From Oscillospiraceae bacterium (GTDB taxonomy: Bacteria; Bacillota; Clostridia; Oscillospirales; CAG-272): a stretch of 64,000 nucleotides of DNA. The DNA lies in contig SVRJ01000002.1 in assembly GCA_015064885.1 (NCBI GenBank), forward strand, positions 1 to 64,000, given 5' to 3'. Every line of letters starts with the position of its first letter. Within the stretch, counting starts at the first letter, position 1. This document shows positions 31,424 through 39,917 of this stretch, one piece after another. Under the pieces are notes generated by a model, which saw only the letters and a list, made by a program, of their open reading frames with translations, ran no database searches and was not told the DNA's origin. A program made the position numbers and the translations under genes.

Positions 31424-33388
31424 ATGCCGTATTTACCTATAAATAAAGAAGAAGCGGAAAAGCAGGGAATAGGAAGACCGGATTTCGTTTACGTGTGCGG
31501 AGACGCCTACGTCGACCATCCCTCCTTTGGCGCGGCAATAATTTCGCGGGTGCTCGTTGATGCGGGCTTTTCTGTGGTTATACTTGCCCAACCCGATTAT
31601 AAGAGCGCCGATGCCTTTAAGGAATACGGAAAGCCGAGACTCGGATTCCTCGTATCTGCGGGAAATATCGACTCTATGGTAGCTCACTATACCGCATCTA
31701 AAAAGAAACGTTCATACGATTATTATTCACCGGGCGGGAAAATGGGACTCCGACCCGACAGAGCAACTATAGTTTACTGTAACAGAATAAGAGAAGCATA
31801 CGGAGACGTCCCTATAATAATAGGAGGGCTCGAAGCCTCCCTGCGAAGATTTGCCCACTACGATTATTGGGATAACAAGGTCAGACGCTCGATCCTTGTC
31901 GATTCGGGGGCGGATATTCTCACGTACGGGATGGGAGAGAACATTCTTCTGAGACTTGCCCGCCTTCTCGATAAGGGCGTTCCCGTTAAAAAAATAAGGG
32001 ACGTGAGAGGCACGTGCTATATCTGTAAGGATGGTGAAAAGGTCAATTTTCCTGTTGCGGATGAGTTCGACTACAACGTGCTGAAAACAGATAAAGCCGA
32101 GTATGCAAGAGCATACGGTGTTCAGTATAAAAATCAGGATTCTATAAACGGCAAGGCGATAATCGAGCATTACGACGCAAAGATGCTCGTTCAGAATCCT
32201 CCCATGCCTCCGCTCGAAAGAGAAGAGCTTGATAAGGTGTACTCTCTTCCGTTTATGAGAAGCTACCATCCGATATACGAAAAGGACGGCGGCGTTCCCG
32301 CAATAGAGGAGGTAAGGTTCTCTGTAACTCATAATCGCGGCTGCTTTGGCGGATGTAATTTTTGCGCTCTTGCCTTCCACCAGGGACGCACCGTGCGTTC
32401 ACGAAGTATAGAAAGTGTAGTCTCCGAGGCAAAGCTTATAACAGAGATGCCCGATTTCAAGGGATATATACACGATATAGGCGGACCGACGGCAAATTTC
32501 AGATATCCGTCCTGCGACAAGCAACTTAAGGACGGAGTGTGCGCAAACAGAAAGTGCCTCGCTCCTACTCCGTGTAAAAATCTTAAGGTCGACCACAGCG
32601 AATATATTAAGCTTATAGAAGCGGTAGAGGCACTTCCAAAAGTCAAAAAGGTATTTATCAGATCGGGCATCAGATTCGACTATCTTATGTACGATAAGGA
32701 CGACAGCTTCTTTCGAAAGCTCGTCCGTGATAATATTTCCGGGCAGCTCAAGGTAGCACCCGAGCACTGCTCGGACGAGGTCCTGCTCTGCATGGGCAAG
32801 CCTAACTATTCGGTCTATTCCGCATTCAGAAAGAAATTCTTTGAGCTTACAAAGGAGATAGGTAAGGAGCAGTACCTTATACCCTACCTTATGTCCAGCC
32901 ACCCGGGCTCCACTCTTTCATGCGCGCTCGATCTTGCGTGCCAGCTTAAAAAAGAAGGATACTCTCCCGAGCAGGTGCAGGATTATTACCCGACTCCCGG
33001 AACCGTATCTACAGTAATGTTCTATACACATATAAACCCTCTTACCGGTAAGAAGGTTTACGTCGCCGATGATTATAATGAAAAGCAGATGCAGAGAGCA
33101 CTTCTTCAGTACTCCAGACCGCAGAATGCAGACCTTGTAAGAAAGGCAATAAGAAAATGCGGAAGGGAAGACCTTATAGGCTACGGAGAAGGGTGCCTCG
33201 TGCGTCCGGAGGGTGGAAAAAGACCCGATCCCCGCGGTAAAGGAGCATCCCGACCGCAAAAGTCCGGAAATGATCGTCCCGATAAAAGGACAAAGCAAGT
33301 TGGCGGCTTTGACGCACGCAGGGAAGGAAAAAATGCCCGACAGCCCTACAAAACGAAAAATGCGGATAAGAGGGCTAAAAAGAAATAA
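31424..33388 (+). CDS. YgiQ-family radical SAM protein
   Basis: The 654-residue protein has the UPF0313/YgiQ layout: an N-terminal cobalamin-binding-like region (about 1-200), a radical SAM domain with the 4Fe-4S motif [11 protein letters not shown] (about residue 307), and a C-terminal domain with [14 protein letters not shown]. The last 70 residues are a basic Lys/Arg/Pro/Gly tail. The reaction carried out by YgiQ proteins is not established. CGGAGG precedes the ATG. The PHP phosphatase gene follows by 20 bases. Confidence 0.92.
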   Translation: MPYLPINKEEAEKQGIGRPDFVYVCGDAYVDHPSFGAAIISRVLVDAGFSVVILAQPDYKSADAFKEYGKPRLGFLVSAGNIDSMVAHYTASKKKRSYDYYSPGGKMGLRPDRATIVYCNRIREAYGDVPIIIGGLEASLRRFAHYDYWDNKVRRSILVDSGADILTYGMGENILLRLARLLDKGVPVKKIRDVRGTCYICKDGEKVNFPVADEFDYNVLKTDKAEYARAYGVQYKNQDSINGKAIIEHYDAKMLVQNPPMPPLEREELDKVYSLPFMRSYHPIYEKDGGVPAIEEVRFSVTHNRGCFGGCNFCALAFHQGRTVRSRSIESVVSEAKLITEMPDFKGYIHDIGGPTANFRYPSCDKQLKDGVCANRKCLAPTPCKNLKVDHSEYIKLIEAVEALPKVKKVFIRSGIRFDYLMYDKDDSFFRKLVRDNISGQLKVAPEHCSDEVLLCMGKPNYSVYSAFRKKFFELTKEIGKEQYLIPYLMSSHPGSTLSCALDLACQLKKEGYSPEQVQDYYPTPGTVSTVMFYTHINPLTGKKVYVADDYNEKQMQRALLQYSRPQNADLVRKAIRKCGREDLIGYGEGCLVRPEGGKRPDPRGKGASRPQKSGNDRPDKRTKQVGGFDARREGKNARQPYKTKNADKRAKKK

Positions 33389-33408
33389 TATCACCGAGAG
33401 GAATAATT

Positions 33409-34221
33409 ATGACCTTCAAGTGCAAAACGGTAAAAACGAATTTTCATATGCACACCACGTTTGCCGACGGAAAGAATACCGTCGAAGAGATGATACTTGC
33501 GGCAATAGATAACGGAGGAGAGGCTGTGGGCTTTTCCGAGCACGGATATACGCCTATAGACCATTCGTGGTGTATGCTACCCGAAGCAACCGACCGGTAT
33601 ATCGAAAACGTAAATCTGTATAAAGAAAAATACAAGGACAAAATAAAGGTCTATTGCGGTATCGAGGCCGACTACTATACGGTGTACGACAAAACGAAAT
33701 TCGATTATGCCATAGGCTCTGTCCATTACGTCGAAAAAGACGGCTTCTATATTCCTGTTGATAAAAGTGCAAGAGATACCGATGAATGTACGCAAAGGCT
33801 TTACGGAGGAGATTACCTCGCTCTGGCAAAGGATTATTTCCTTCTTGTCGGCGACGTGCTTGAAAAAACGGGTGCGGATATAGTGGGACATCTCGACGTT
33901 CTCTATAAATTCAACGAAAAGAATCCTCGCTTTGACGAGGAGGGAAAGGATTTTATCAAGGCGGCTACGGACGCTATAGATAACCTTATTCCTTATGGCA
34001 AGCCCTTTGAAATAAATACGGGGGCGATCTCTCGTTCGTATAAGACAAAGCCGTATCCTTCTGCAGGTCTTATCGATTATATAGGTGCAATGGGAGGTAA
34101 GGTGATAATGTCATCCGATAGCCACAATGCAGACACCGTCTATTTCGGACTCGACGACGCGTATGAGATGCTCGTCGAAAGAAAATTCCCGAAAGAAAAT
34201 ATCCTCTTTTATCCCTTCTGA
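33409..34221 (+). CDS. PHP-family phosphatase, histidinol-phosphatase-like
   Basis: The 270-residue protein has the PHP metal-binding motifs: NFHMHTTFADG (HxH, about residue 11), GFSEHGYTPI, IEADYY, AIGSVHY, GHLDVLYKF and SSDSHNAD. This set fits the HisK/HisJ type of histidinol phosphatase, which removes phosphate from histidinol phosphate. No other histidine-biosynthesis gene is nearby, so another phosphoester substrate is possible. GAGAGGAA precedes the ATG. Confidence 0.85.
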   Translation: MTFKCKTVKTNFHMHTTFADGKNTVEEMILAAIDNGGEAVGFSEHGYTPIDHSWCMLPEATDRYIENVNLYKEKYKDKIKVYCGIEADYYTVYDKTKFDYAIGSVHYVEKDGFYIPVDKSARDTDECTQRLYGGDYLALAKDYFLLVGDVLEKTGADIVGHLDVLYKFNEKNPRFDEEGKDFIKAATDAIDNLIPYGKPFEINTGAISRSYKTKPYPSAGLIDYIGAMGGKVIMSSDSHNADTVYFGLDDAYEMLVERKFPKENILFYPF

Positions 34222-34251
34222 TAAACTTGTGTGAACAATTGCGGCTCACAC

Positions 34252-34280
34252 TTGACAAAAGCAGAGTTTTATGATATACT
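34252..34280 (+). promoter_or_regulatory. Promoter of the small lipoprotein gene
   Basis: TTGACA and TATACT are 17 bases apart. The bases after the -10 (TTCAAGA) match those after two other promoters in the window. Confidence 0.85.
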
Positions 34281-34305
34281 ATATTCAAGAAAAACGGAGG
34301 TAGCT

Positions 34306-34635
34306 ATGAAGGAAAACAGAATAAAGCTCATGGCAGTGATAGTGCTTGCGTTCCTTTTTATGCTTGCCTTTACGTGCTGTGTTAATAAAGATATAGTAAT
34401 TTCGGATAACGGTGAAAAGGGACAGATCACTCTGTTTACTCCGCCCGATACAACGGTGGGCACTTCTACCGTTACGTCAGATCCGTACGTTACCACAGAA
34501 CCGATAATTACAATGCCCCCTCCGCCGAGCAGTGAGACCACAACGACGAGGGGCGATGACGTTACGACCTCAATTCCCGTCGATACTACGGACAGTGAGG
34601 ACACGGTATATAACGATTTTTCCGGACTGTACTGA
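34306..34635 (+). CDS. Small Thr/Pro-rich lipoprotein
   Basis: The ATG at 34306 follows CGGAGG by six bases. The 109-residue product has a lipoprotein signal (VIVLAFLFMLAFTCC) and then only a low-complexity Thr/Pro/Val/Asp segment ending YNDFSGLY. It resembles the signal and linker part of the large lipoproteins in this window without a following domain. It may be a cell-surface spacer protein or the stub of a larger lost gene. An in-frame start at 34231 precedes the promoter. Confidence 0.65.
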   Translation: MKENRIKLMAVIVLAFLFMLAFTCCVNKDIVISDNGEKGQITLFTPPDTTVGTSTVTSDPYVTTEPIITMPPPPSSETTTTRGDDVTTSIPVDTTDSEDTVYNDFSGLY

Positions 34636-34648
34636 TAAATAAACCGCA

Positions 34649-34690
34649 TAAAAGATCCCGAAGGACGAAAAGTTTTTCGGGATCTTTTGT
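34649..34690 (+). terminator. Intrinsic terminator
   Basis: AAAGATCCCGAA pairs with TTCGGGATCTTT, followed by TGTTTTT. Confidence 0.85.
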
Positions 34691-34787
34691 TTTTAACAAA
34701 ACACAAACGTTTCGTAATCAGAACGCAAAAAATCAAGGTGTATAATAAATGCACAAAGTAAAAGGTCAAATTTAAGGAGATAAAGCA

Positions 34788-35090
34788 ATGATAAATTTTT
34801 TTAAGAAAGCATTCAAGGATATGAAGGATAGCGCAAAGGCGCAACACGAAGTTGACAAGGCAGAATTTCGGGCGGCAAAGGCAGAAGCTAAGGCAAACTT
34901 CGAGGAAAACAGAGGTCACAACACCTATGCGAAGGCAAAAGCTGATGCAAAGAAGTCTTGGGATGACGCTCATATGAGACCCTCCGAGAGAACGGCAAAG
35001 ATGCGTGAGGAAAACGCGGCAAGAGTCGAGGCGGCAAACGCAAGAGCCGAAGCAGCCGGCGCTCGTTACGATGCTGCAAAGAAGAAATAA
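34788..35090 (+). CDS. Short Lys/Ala-rich helical protein
   Basis: The 100-residue product starts with an amphipathic segment (MINFFKKAFKDMKDSAKA) and continues with Ala/Lys/Glu/Arg-rich sequence that would be almost entirely helical or coiled-coil. It is strongly basic. I do not recognise it. AAGGAGAT precedes the ATG, and a TATAAT at 34741-34746 may be its -10 box. Such composition suits a nucleic-acid-associated or membrane-surface helix, but that is a guess. Confidence 0.6.
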   Translation: MINFFKKAFKDMKDSAKAQHEVDKAEFRAAKAEAKANFEENRGHNTYAKAKADAKKSWDDAHMRPSERTAKMREENAARVEAANARAEAAGARYDAAKKK

Positions 35091-35165
35091 TAAAAATTAA
35101 CAACGTAAGCGAGACGCAAAAACACGGCTCGCTCGTGCTTCGAAAAGACGAGCGTTGTATAAAAA

Positions 35166-35200
35166 ATCCCGTTGAGAGTTTTTCTCAACGGGATCTTTTT
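35166..35200. terminator. Bidirectional terminator
   Basis: ATCCCGTTGAGA pairs perfectly with TCTCAACGGGAT around a six-base loop, with T-runs on both strands. It lies between convergent genes and touches the stop of the OadG-like gene. Confidence 0.9.
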
Positions 35201-35387
35201 ATTTATTCTTTTTTTCCTTCTTAGGTCTCTTCTTGGTAAGTGAATTGAGAAGTACTATAGAAAGAATGATTATTCCGATAACTATGAATATGCCGAGCAT
35301 GCCTGCGCCTACAGTAGCGAAATTGGTAATAAAGTTCATAGGCTCAAACTGTTCGAATATACCGAATATTTTAAGTGCAGTGATCAT
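35199..35387 (-). CDS. OadG-like small membrane subunit
   Basis: The 62-residue protein has one hydrophobic segment (GAGMLGIFIVIGIIILSIVL) followed by a Lys-rich cytoplasmic tail. The GMxGIF pattern and basic tail match gamma subunits of sodium-pumping decarboxylases, which help assemble the complex. It is 18 bases downstream of the OadB gene and has AAGGAGG seven bases upstream. No biotin carrier or carboxyltransferase gene follows. Confidence 0.7.
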   Translation of the reverse strand: MITALKIFGIFEQFEPMNFITNFATVGAGMLGIFIVIGIIILSIVLLNSLTKKRPKKEKKNK

Positions 35388-35405
35388 AACTAAACCTCCT
35401 TAAGC

Positions 35406-36560
35406 TTATGAGAAGAGAGCGAGGATAATACCGCCCGCTATAACAGATGCGATCTGTCCGGACACGTTTACACCGATAGAATGCATGAGAAGGAAGTTCT
35501 GGTTGTCCGCCTCAAGGCCCATCTTGTGTACGACACGTCCCGACATCGGGAATGCGGAGATACCGGCAGCGCCTATCATCGGATTTATCTTCTTCTTGAG
35601 GAAGAGGTTGAGGAACTTTGCAAAGAGAACACCGCCGACGGTATCGAATATAAATGCTACAAGTCCGAGTCCGAGAATGAGAAGAGTGTTGAACTGAAGG
35701 AACTTATCCGCCTGCATCTGACATGCGATAGTGATTCCGAGGAATATAGTAATAAGATTTGCGAGAACCTTCTGTGCAGTTTCGGAGAGAGAGTTGAGAA
35801 CTCCGCATTCACGGATGAGGTTACCGAACATGAGGAATCCGACAAGGGATACAGATTCGGGAACGAAGAGGCCCGCAACGAGAGTTATGATTATCGGGAA
35901 GAGTATTCTCGTAGTTTTTGAGACCTCCTTGCCCTCGTATACCATACGGATGAGGCGTTCCTTCTTTGTGGTGCACATCTTTATGAAGGGAGGCTGAATA
36001 ATGGGAACGAGAGCCATATACGAATATGCCGCGACCATGATGGCACTTGTTATTTCGCTGTCCGCTCCGAGAAGCTTGTTTGCGATAACGATAGCCGTAG
36101 GTCCGTCAGCCGCACCGATTATACCGATAGAGGCTGCCTGCTCGGGAGTAAAGAATATTGATGCAAGTGCATAAGTGAAAAATATACCGAACTGAGCCGC
36201 AGCTCCGAATATCATGAGCTTGGGATTTGTGAGTACCGGGCCGAAGTCTATCATAGCTCCGATACCGATAAAGAGAATGAGAGGGAAGAGCTCGTTTGCG
36301 ATACCTGCGTTAAAGAGGGTTGAAAGAGGACCTTCAACTATCATTTCGCCGGCCTCGTTGAACTGGTTTATTGCACCCGAGTTCGGAAGGTTTACGAGTA
36401 TTGCTCCGAAGCCCATGGGAAGAAGAAGTGTAGGCTCCATTTCTTTGGCTATCGCGAGATATATAAGCAGGCCGCCTATAGCCCACATTACGACAAGCTT
36501 CCAGTCTTCAAGAATGTTGAAAGACAGGATATTTTCAAAAATAGCACCGATTGCATTCAT
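35406..36560 (-). CDS. Sodium-pumping decarboxylase beta subunit (OadB/GcdB family)
   Basis: The ATG at 36560 gives a 384-residue protein of normal family length; an earlier in-frame start at 36632 lies in the promoter region. About nine to eleven hydrophobic segments are present, together with the family blocks GAADGPTAIVIANKLLG and SIGVNVSGQIASVIAGG. The beta subunit couples decarboxylation of a carboxybiotin carrier to sodium export. Only an OadG-like gene accompanies it here; the alpha and biotin subunits must be elsewhere. An extended -10 (TGATATAAT on the minus strand, about 36617-36625) may be its promoter. Confidence 0.92.
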   Translation of the reverse strand: MNAIGAIFENILSFNILEDWKLVVMWAIGGLLIYLAIAKEMEPTLLLPMGFGAILVNLPNSGAINQFNEAGEMIVEGPLSTLFNAGIANELFPLILFIGIGAMIDFGPVLTNPKLMIFGAAAQFGIFFTYALASIFFTPEQAASIGIIGAADGPTAIVIANKLLGADSEITSAIMVAAYSYMALVPIIQPPFIKMCTTKKERLIRMVYEGKEVSKTTRILFPIIITLVAGLFVPESVSLVGFLMFGNLIRECGVLNSLSETAQKVLANLITIFLGITIACQMQADKFLQFNTLLILGLGLVAFIFDTVGGVLFAKFLNLFLKKKINPMIGAAGISAFPMSGRVVHKMGLEADNQNFLLMHSIGVNVSGQIASVIAGGIILALFS

Positions 36561-36682
36561 GATTTTTAGTCCTTTCGAAGATCTTATGAGAGGGAAAATT
36601 ACCCCAATCAAAGTTATTATATCACAAATCACAAAAAATATAAAGGTTAATAAAATATATATTTGATGAACTTATTTTTAAC

Positions 36683-36721
36683 GCAAAAAAGCGTGCACAT
36701 CCGCGTTTGGCGGACGTGCAC
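36683..36721 (-). terminator. Terminator of the nine-gene operon
   Basis: GTGCACGTCCGC pairs with GCGGATGTGCAC on the minus strand and is followed by GCTTTTTTG, just after the SpoIID-like gene. Confidence 0.88.
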
Positions 36722-36733
36722 AGCTACGTAATA

Positions 36734-38731
36734 TTAAGAAAAATATTCGTCGATCGTAATTATTTTTGTATTCGGATAGTAGGCCTTTATGATCTGGTCG
36801 TATTCGGCTCCTACCTGAGCGAGGTCGTTTGCACCGTATTGGCTCAGACCTATACCGTGTCCCCATCCCTTGCCTGCTATAACGAAGTTGCCTTCCTTTG
36901 ACGCTTCGTATTTCATATTCTCACGCTTTAAGAAGGTGGTTATAACTGTATCCTCATATACGTTTATCGCCTTGTAGTATCCGTTTTCATCGGGAGTGGA
37001 AAGCTCAAATTCGTATTGGGGAAGCTGCTTTAATCCTTCTGCCGTGAGTGCGAAGTTTGCACCGTTTGAAAGCCCGAACACGCCGTTTGCGGTATTGACC
37101 TTTGCGCTTGCGGAGTTTATGGAGAATATTCCGTTTCCGGTTATTACGTCGAATAAAGACATAAGCGGATTACTGTTTTCAGCCGTAGTCCTCTCTATAT
37201 TTACCGAAAGAACGTGATCAAGGTAATAGTCCACAGAGTTTTGCGCTATATTGAAGTTTGCGCACTTAAGACCGAGAGCCGAGTAGTTCTTACTCGTTCT
37301 CGTAATAGTTACCGAGTTTCCCGCTGTATCCGTATACGTTGTCTTATATACGTAATTTGTATTTCCGGCCCTTTCGTTTACCGTTACAGAAGCGATGGGC
37401 TTCTTTATAGCGGTATAGCCCTTTGATCTCAGCTGGTCAGCGAGCTCCTGCGGAGTGAATTCGGCAAACCACACGCCGCGGTTCTTCGTATACGTGGTAT
37501 ACTTTTCCCACGGGGTCTTCTGAGACGGGAGATATCCTCTTGCGCTTCCGCCCCATGCGTGGTTGTTCGAGATGCTTTCGCCACCGTGCACGGCTGCGTA
37601 ATAGGTAGTTACAAGAGAGCCGTTATAGGTCATTATTCTGTCCTTGGTGGAATTTGCGGCCTCTATTACAAGCTCGTTTATATTTGCTCTGCCCTTGTAG
37701 GCCTGACAACAGGCGGTAGCGCACATATCAACGTGATAGTTTGAGTAGTGCTTCCCGCACAGCACCGAAAGCGTGTACGAGCGCACGATTATGGCGAACG
37801 CCTTCTGAACCTCTATCGGCCACGTGGAATATATCTCCGAAGGAAGAACTCCCTGAATGTAGGTGTCAAGAGCGACGAGATTGGTGGTGTTTATCATATT
37901 TCCGTCGCGGAGAAAGAGGATCGCATCGAAATAGGTCATTCCGCTTGCAAGAGTGGTTCCCGTCTGAGAGCCGTCGGAATTTGATATCGGATAGATAGCG
38001 GGAGCATAGGTGAAATCTCCGCCGTTGTCATATTCGAAGAGGACCTTTCCGTTTGTCTTGTTTATAAAGCAAACTCCGGTACCCGTGGGAATAGATATAT
38101 TGACGTCGATCCCGGAGTATTTTTCGGCTATAAGTGCACCAACCTCACCTGCGTAAACGCTCGCGCTTGTGGCATCTGTAAATGATCCGTATCTGAGTGC
38201 TTTTTTACCGAGAGAAACCGCCTTTGCGCAGAACATATTTTCATCAACACCGAGTGTCTTGTTTATGTCCTCCTGCATTGCCCAGATATCCTTTGAGCTT
38301 GAGCTTATCTCAACACGGTATGGAAGAATGGTCGCCTCGGATTCCGCACACGGAATGTAAAGACCCTCGGAAAGCTTCAGGTGGCTTATCTGTGCGACGA
38401 GTATTTCCTTCGCTTCGTCTGCGACAATATAAGGGTAGAACTCACGTTTTTGAGTGTCGACGTACGCCTCGCCTATGATAAAGCCGTTGGCGGATCTCGG
38501 CGTGGGACAAACCTCCGGGTCGTCACCGAAATGCAGTCCGCAGGCTACGTAGATGTTCTTTTTTGTGTCTCCGCTTATTTTATAGTCGTCAAGCTTTATA
38601 TCGTTTGCCGATACCGAGACGAGAATAGAAGCGACCACGTAATAGGCTACGCCGGCGATCATAAGAAAGGCAAGAATAAAAGCAACTATTCTTACGATAA
38701 GCGTAGAGCTTGGAGTTTTTTTATTACTCAT
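36734..38731 (-). CDS. SpoIID/LytB-domain protein
   Basis: The ATG at 38731 begins MSNKKTPSSTLIV with one membrane segment (about residues 10-35). The 665-residue protein has a SPOR-like middle part and a SpoIID domain with TYIQGVLPSEIYSTWPIEVQKAFAI-type sequence, YAAVHGGES and the C-terminal GWGHGIGLSQYGA motif. SpoIID proteins cleave peptidoglycan glycan strands lacking stem peptides, classically during engulfment. The large size and the housekeeping operon suggest a vegetative relative. It is the last gene of its operon, 16 bases after the coiled-coil gene. Confidence 0.85.
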   Translation of the reverse strand: MSNKKTPSSTLIVRIVAFILAFLMIAGVAYYVVASILVSVSANDIKLDDYKISGDTKKNIYVACGLHFGDDPEVCPTPRSANGFIIGEAYVDTQKREFYPYIVADEAKEILVAQISHLKLSEGLYIPCAESEATILPYRVEISSSSKDIWAMQEDINKTLGVDENMFCAKAVSLGKKALRYGSFTDATSASVYAGEVGALIAEKYSGIDVNISIPTGTGVCFINKTNGKVLFEYDNGGDFTYAPAIYPISNSDGSQTGTTLASGMTYFDAILFLRDGNMINTTNLVALDTYIQGVLPSEIYSTWPIEVQKAFAIIVRSYTLSVLCGKHYSNYHVDMCATACCQAYKGRANINELVIEAANSTKDRIMTYNGSLVTTYYAAVHGGESISNNHAWGGSARGYLPSQKTPWEKYTTYTKNRGVWFAEFTPQELADQLRSKGYTAIKKPIASVTVNERAGNTNYVYKTTYTDTAGNSVTITRTSKNYSALGLKCANFNIAQNSVDYYLDHVLSVNIERTTAENSNPLMSLFDVITGNGIFSINSASAKVNTANGVFGLSNGANFALTAEGLKQLPQYEFELSTPDENGYYKAINVYEDTVITTFLKRENMKYEASKEGNFVIAGKGWGHGIGLSQYGANDLAQVGAEYDQIIKAYYPNTKIITIDEYFS

Positions 38732-38747
38732 GCTATGTACCCCATGC

Positions 38748-39878
38748 TTATGCTCCCGCGGGAACGGGTGCGCTTTCCTGCGCATCTCCCGCAGAAGGAG
38801 TTTCGGGTGTTTCCGTGCCGCCTTGCGTGCCTTCGGTCACCGTGTCTCCGGGTGTGGTGTCCTCGGGGATCTGAGTGCCGGCCTTGATTATTTCAAAGTC
38901 ACCGCCAACAAAAATGTATATTCCGTATTCTCCCGTGCAGAGTATACCCGTTCTTCCGTTGCCGGGAATGAATACGTTGTGATTGAGGGGGAGAACGTCT
39001 CCGTCCTTGAGAATGAGTCCGGAGGTAAGATCTGTATACTCCATATTCGTTCCGTACTGGCTCTTCGGAGAGGTTATTACCGCATCACCGTACTGGAGCA
39101 TGACCGAGACCGAGCCCTTTGCTATAATACTGTCGCCCTTTTCAAGACGAACGAGCTCAAAGGACATATTTTTGTTTATAAATTCGGTAAGTGTGAATCC
39201 CATTTCGGAAACCTTGCTTGAAAGATTGAGGAGGTCTGTGAGCACCGAGGAGTCTGTTACGGAAAGCTCCTTGAGTGTCTGATTCAGCCTGTATACCTCC
39301 TTTTGAAGCTCTACGTATGATTTGGATATGTTTGTAAAGCTTGCCTGAATAGAGCTTGTGGAGCTCTTGAGAGAGGTTATCTCGGAGAGAAGGCTGTTGT
39401 ATTTTTCTTCGAGAGCTTTTAGGTCCTCAAGACCCGAGTCGGATATAATATCGGCTATCTGCTGTCTTATATCGGCGATCTCCTTTTTGAGCTTCTGATT
39501 TTCATTTACCGACGCCTGGTATTTTTGCTCGAGTTCACCGTTCTTTATCGTGAGATCGTTCATGCTCTTTTCGAGAGCGTCGAGGTCGTTGATTATTGCG
39601 AGAAGAGTGTTGAGAGTGTTTTCGTTGGTGTCGTTGATCTCTCCTCCCTGCGTTGCAAGGAGCTCCTCTATAGCCATAAGCTTTTTCTCGAGAGTGGAAA
39701 ACTTAGTCTCATACGGAGTCATAACGTTATCGTTGATATATTTTATGAGGTATGACTGGGATATGAGCGGATCTGCCGAGCTGTCATAGTCGGCTACAGC
39801 AAATACGGCTACCGTGCATATAGCGGACACCAGTACCGCACAAATAAATATCATAATATGTTTTTTTGCGTTTTTCAT
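38748..39878 (-). CDS. Secreted coiled-coil protein of unknown function
   Basis: The 376-residue protein has a signal or membrane anchor (about residues 8-29), a long coiled-coil region (about 55-215) rich in Leu, Glu, Lys and Ser, and a globular C-terminal domain (about 225-335) with LVRLEKGDSIIAKGSVSVML. The tail is Thr/Pro/Glu-rich. I do not recognise a named family. Its position just before a SpoIID-like gene suggests an envelope role, perhaps as a scaffold. The start is 39 bases after the topoisomerase stop. Confidence 0.75.
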   Translation of the reverse strand: MKNAKKHIMIFICAVLVSAICTVAVFAVADYDSSADPLISQSYLIKYINDNVMTPYETKFSTLEKKLMAIEELLATQGGEINDTNENTLNTLLAIINDLDALEKSMNDLTIKNGELEQKYQASVNENQKLKKEIADIRQQIADIISDSGLEDLKALEEKYNSLLSEITSLKSSTSSIQASFTNISKSYVELQKEVYRLNQTLKELSVTDSSVLTDLLNLSSKVSEMGFTLTEFINKNMSFELVRLEKGDSIIAKGSVSVMLQYGDAVITSPKSQYGTNMEYTDLTSGLILKDGDVLPLNHNVFIPGNGRTGILCTGEYGIYIFVGGDFEIIKAGTQIPEDTTPGDTVTEGTQGGTETPETPSAGDAQESAPVPAGA

Positions 39879-39917
39879 TGTTTACCTCTTGTTTGGTTAG
39901 TGCTTACACAGTAAAGC

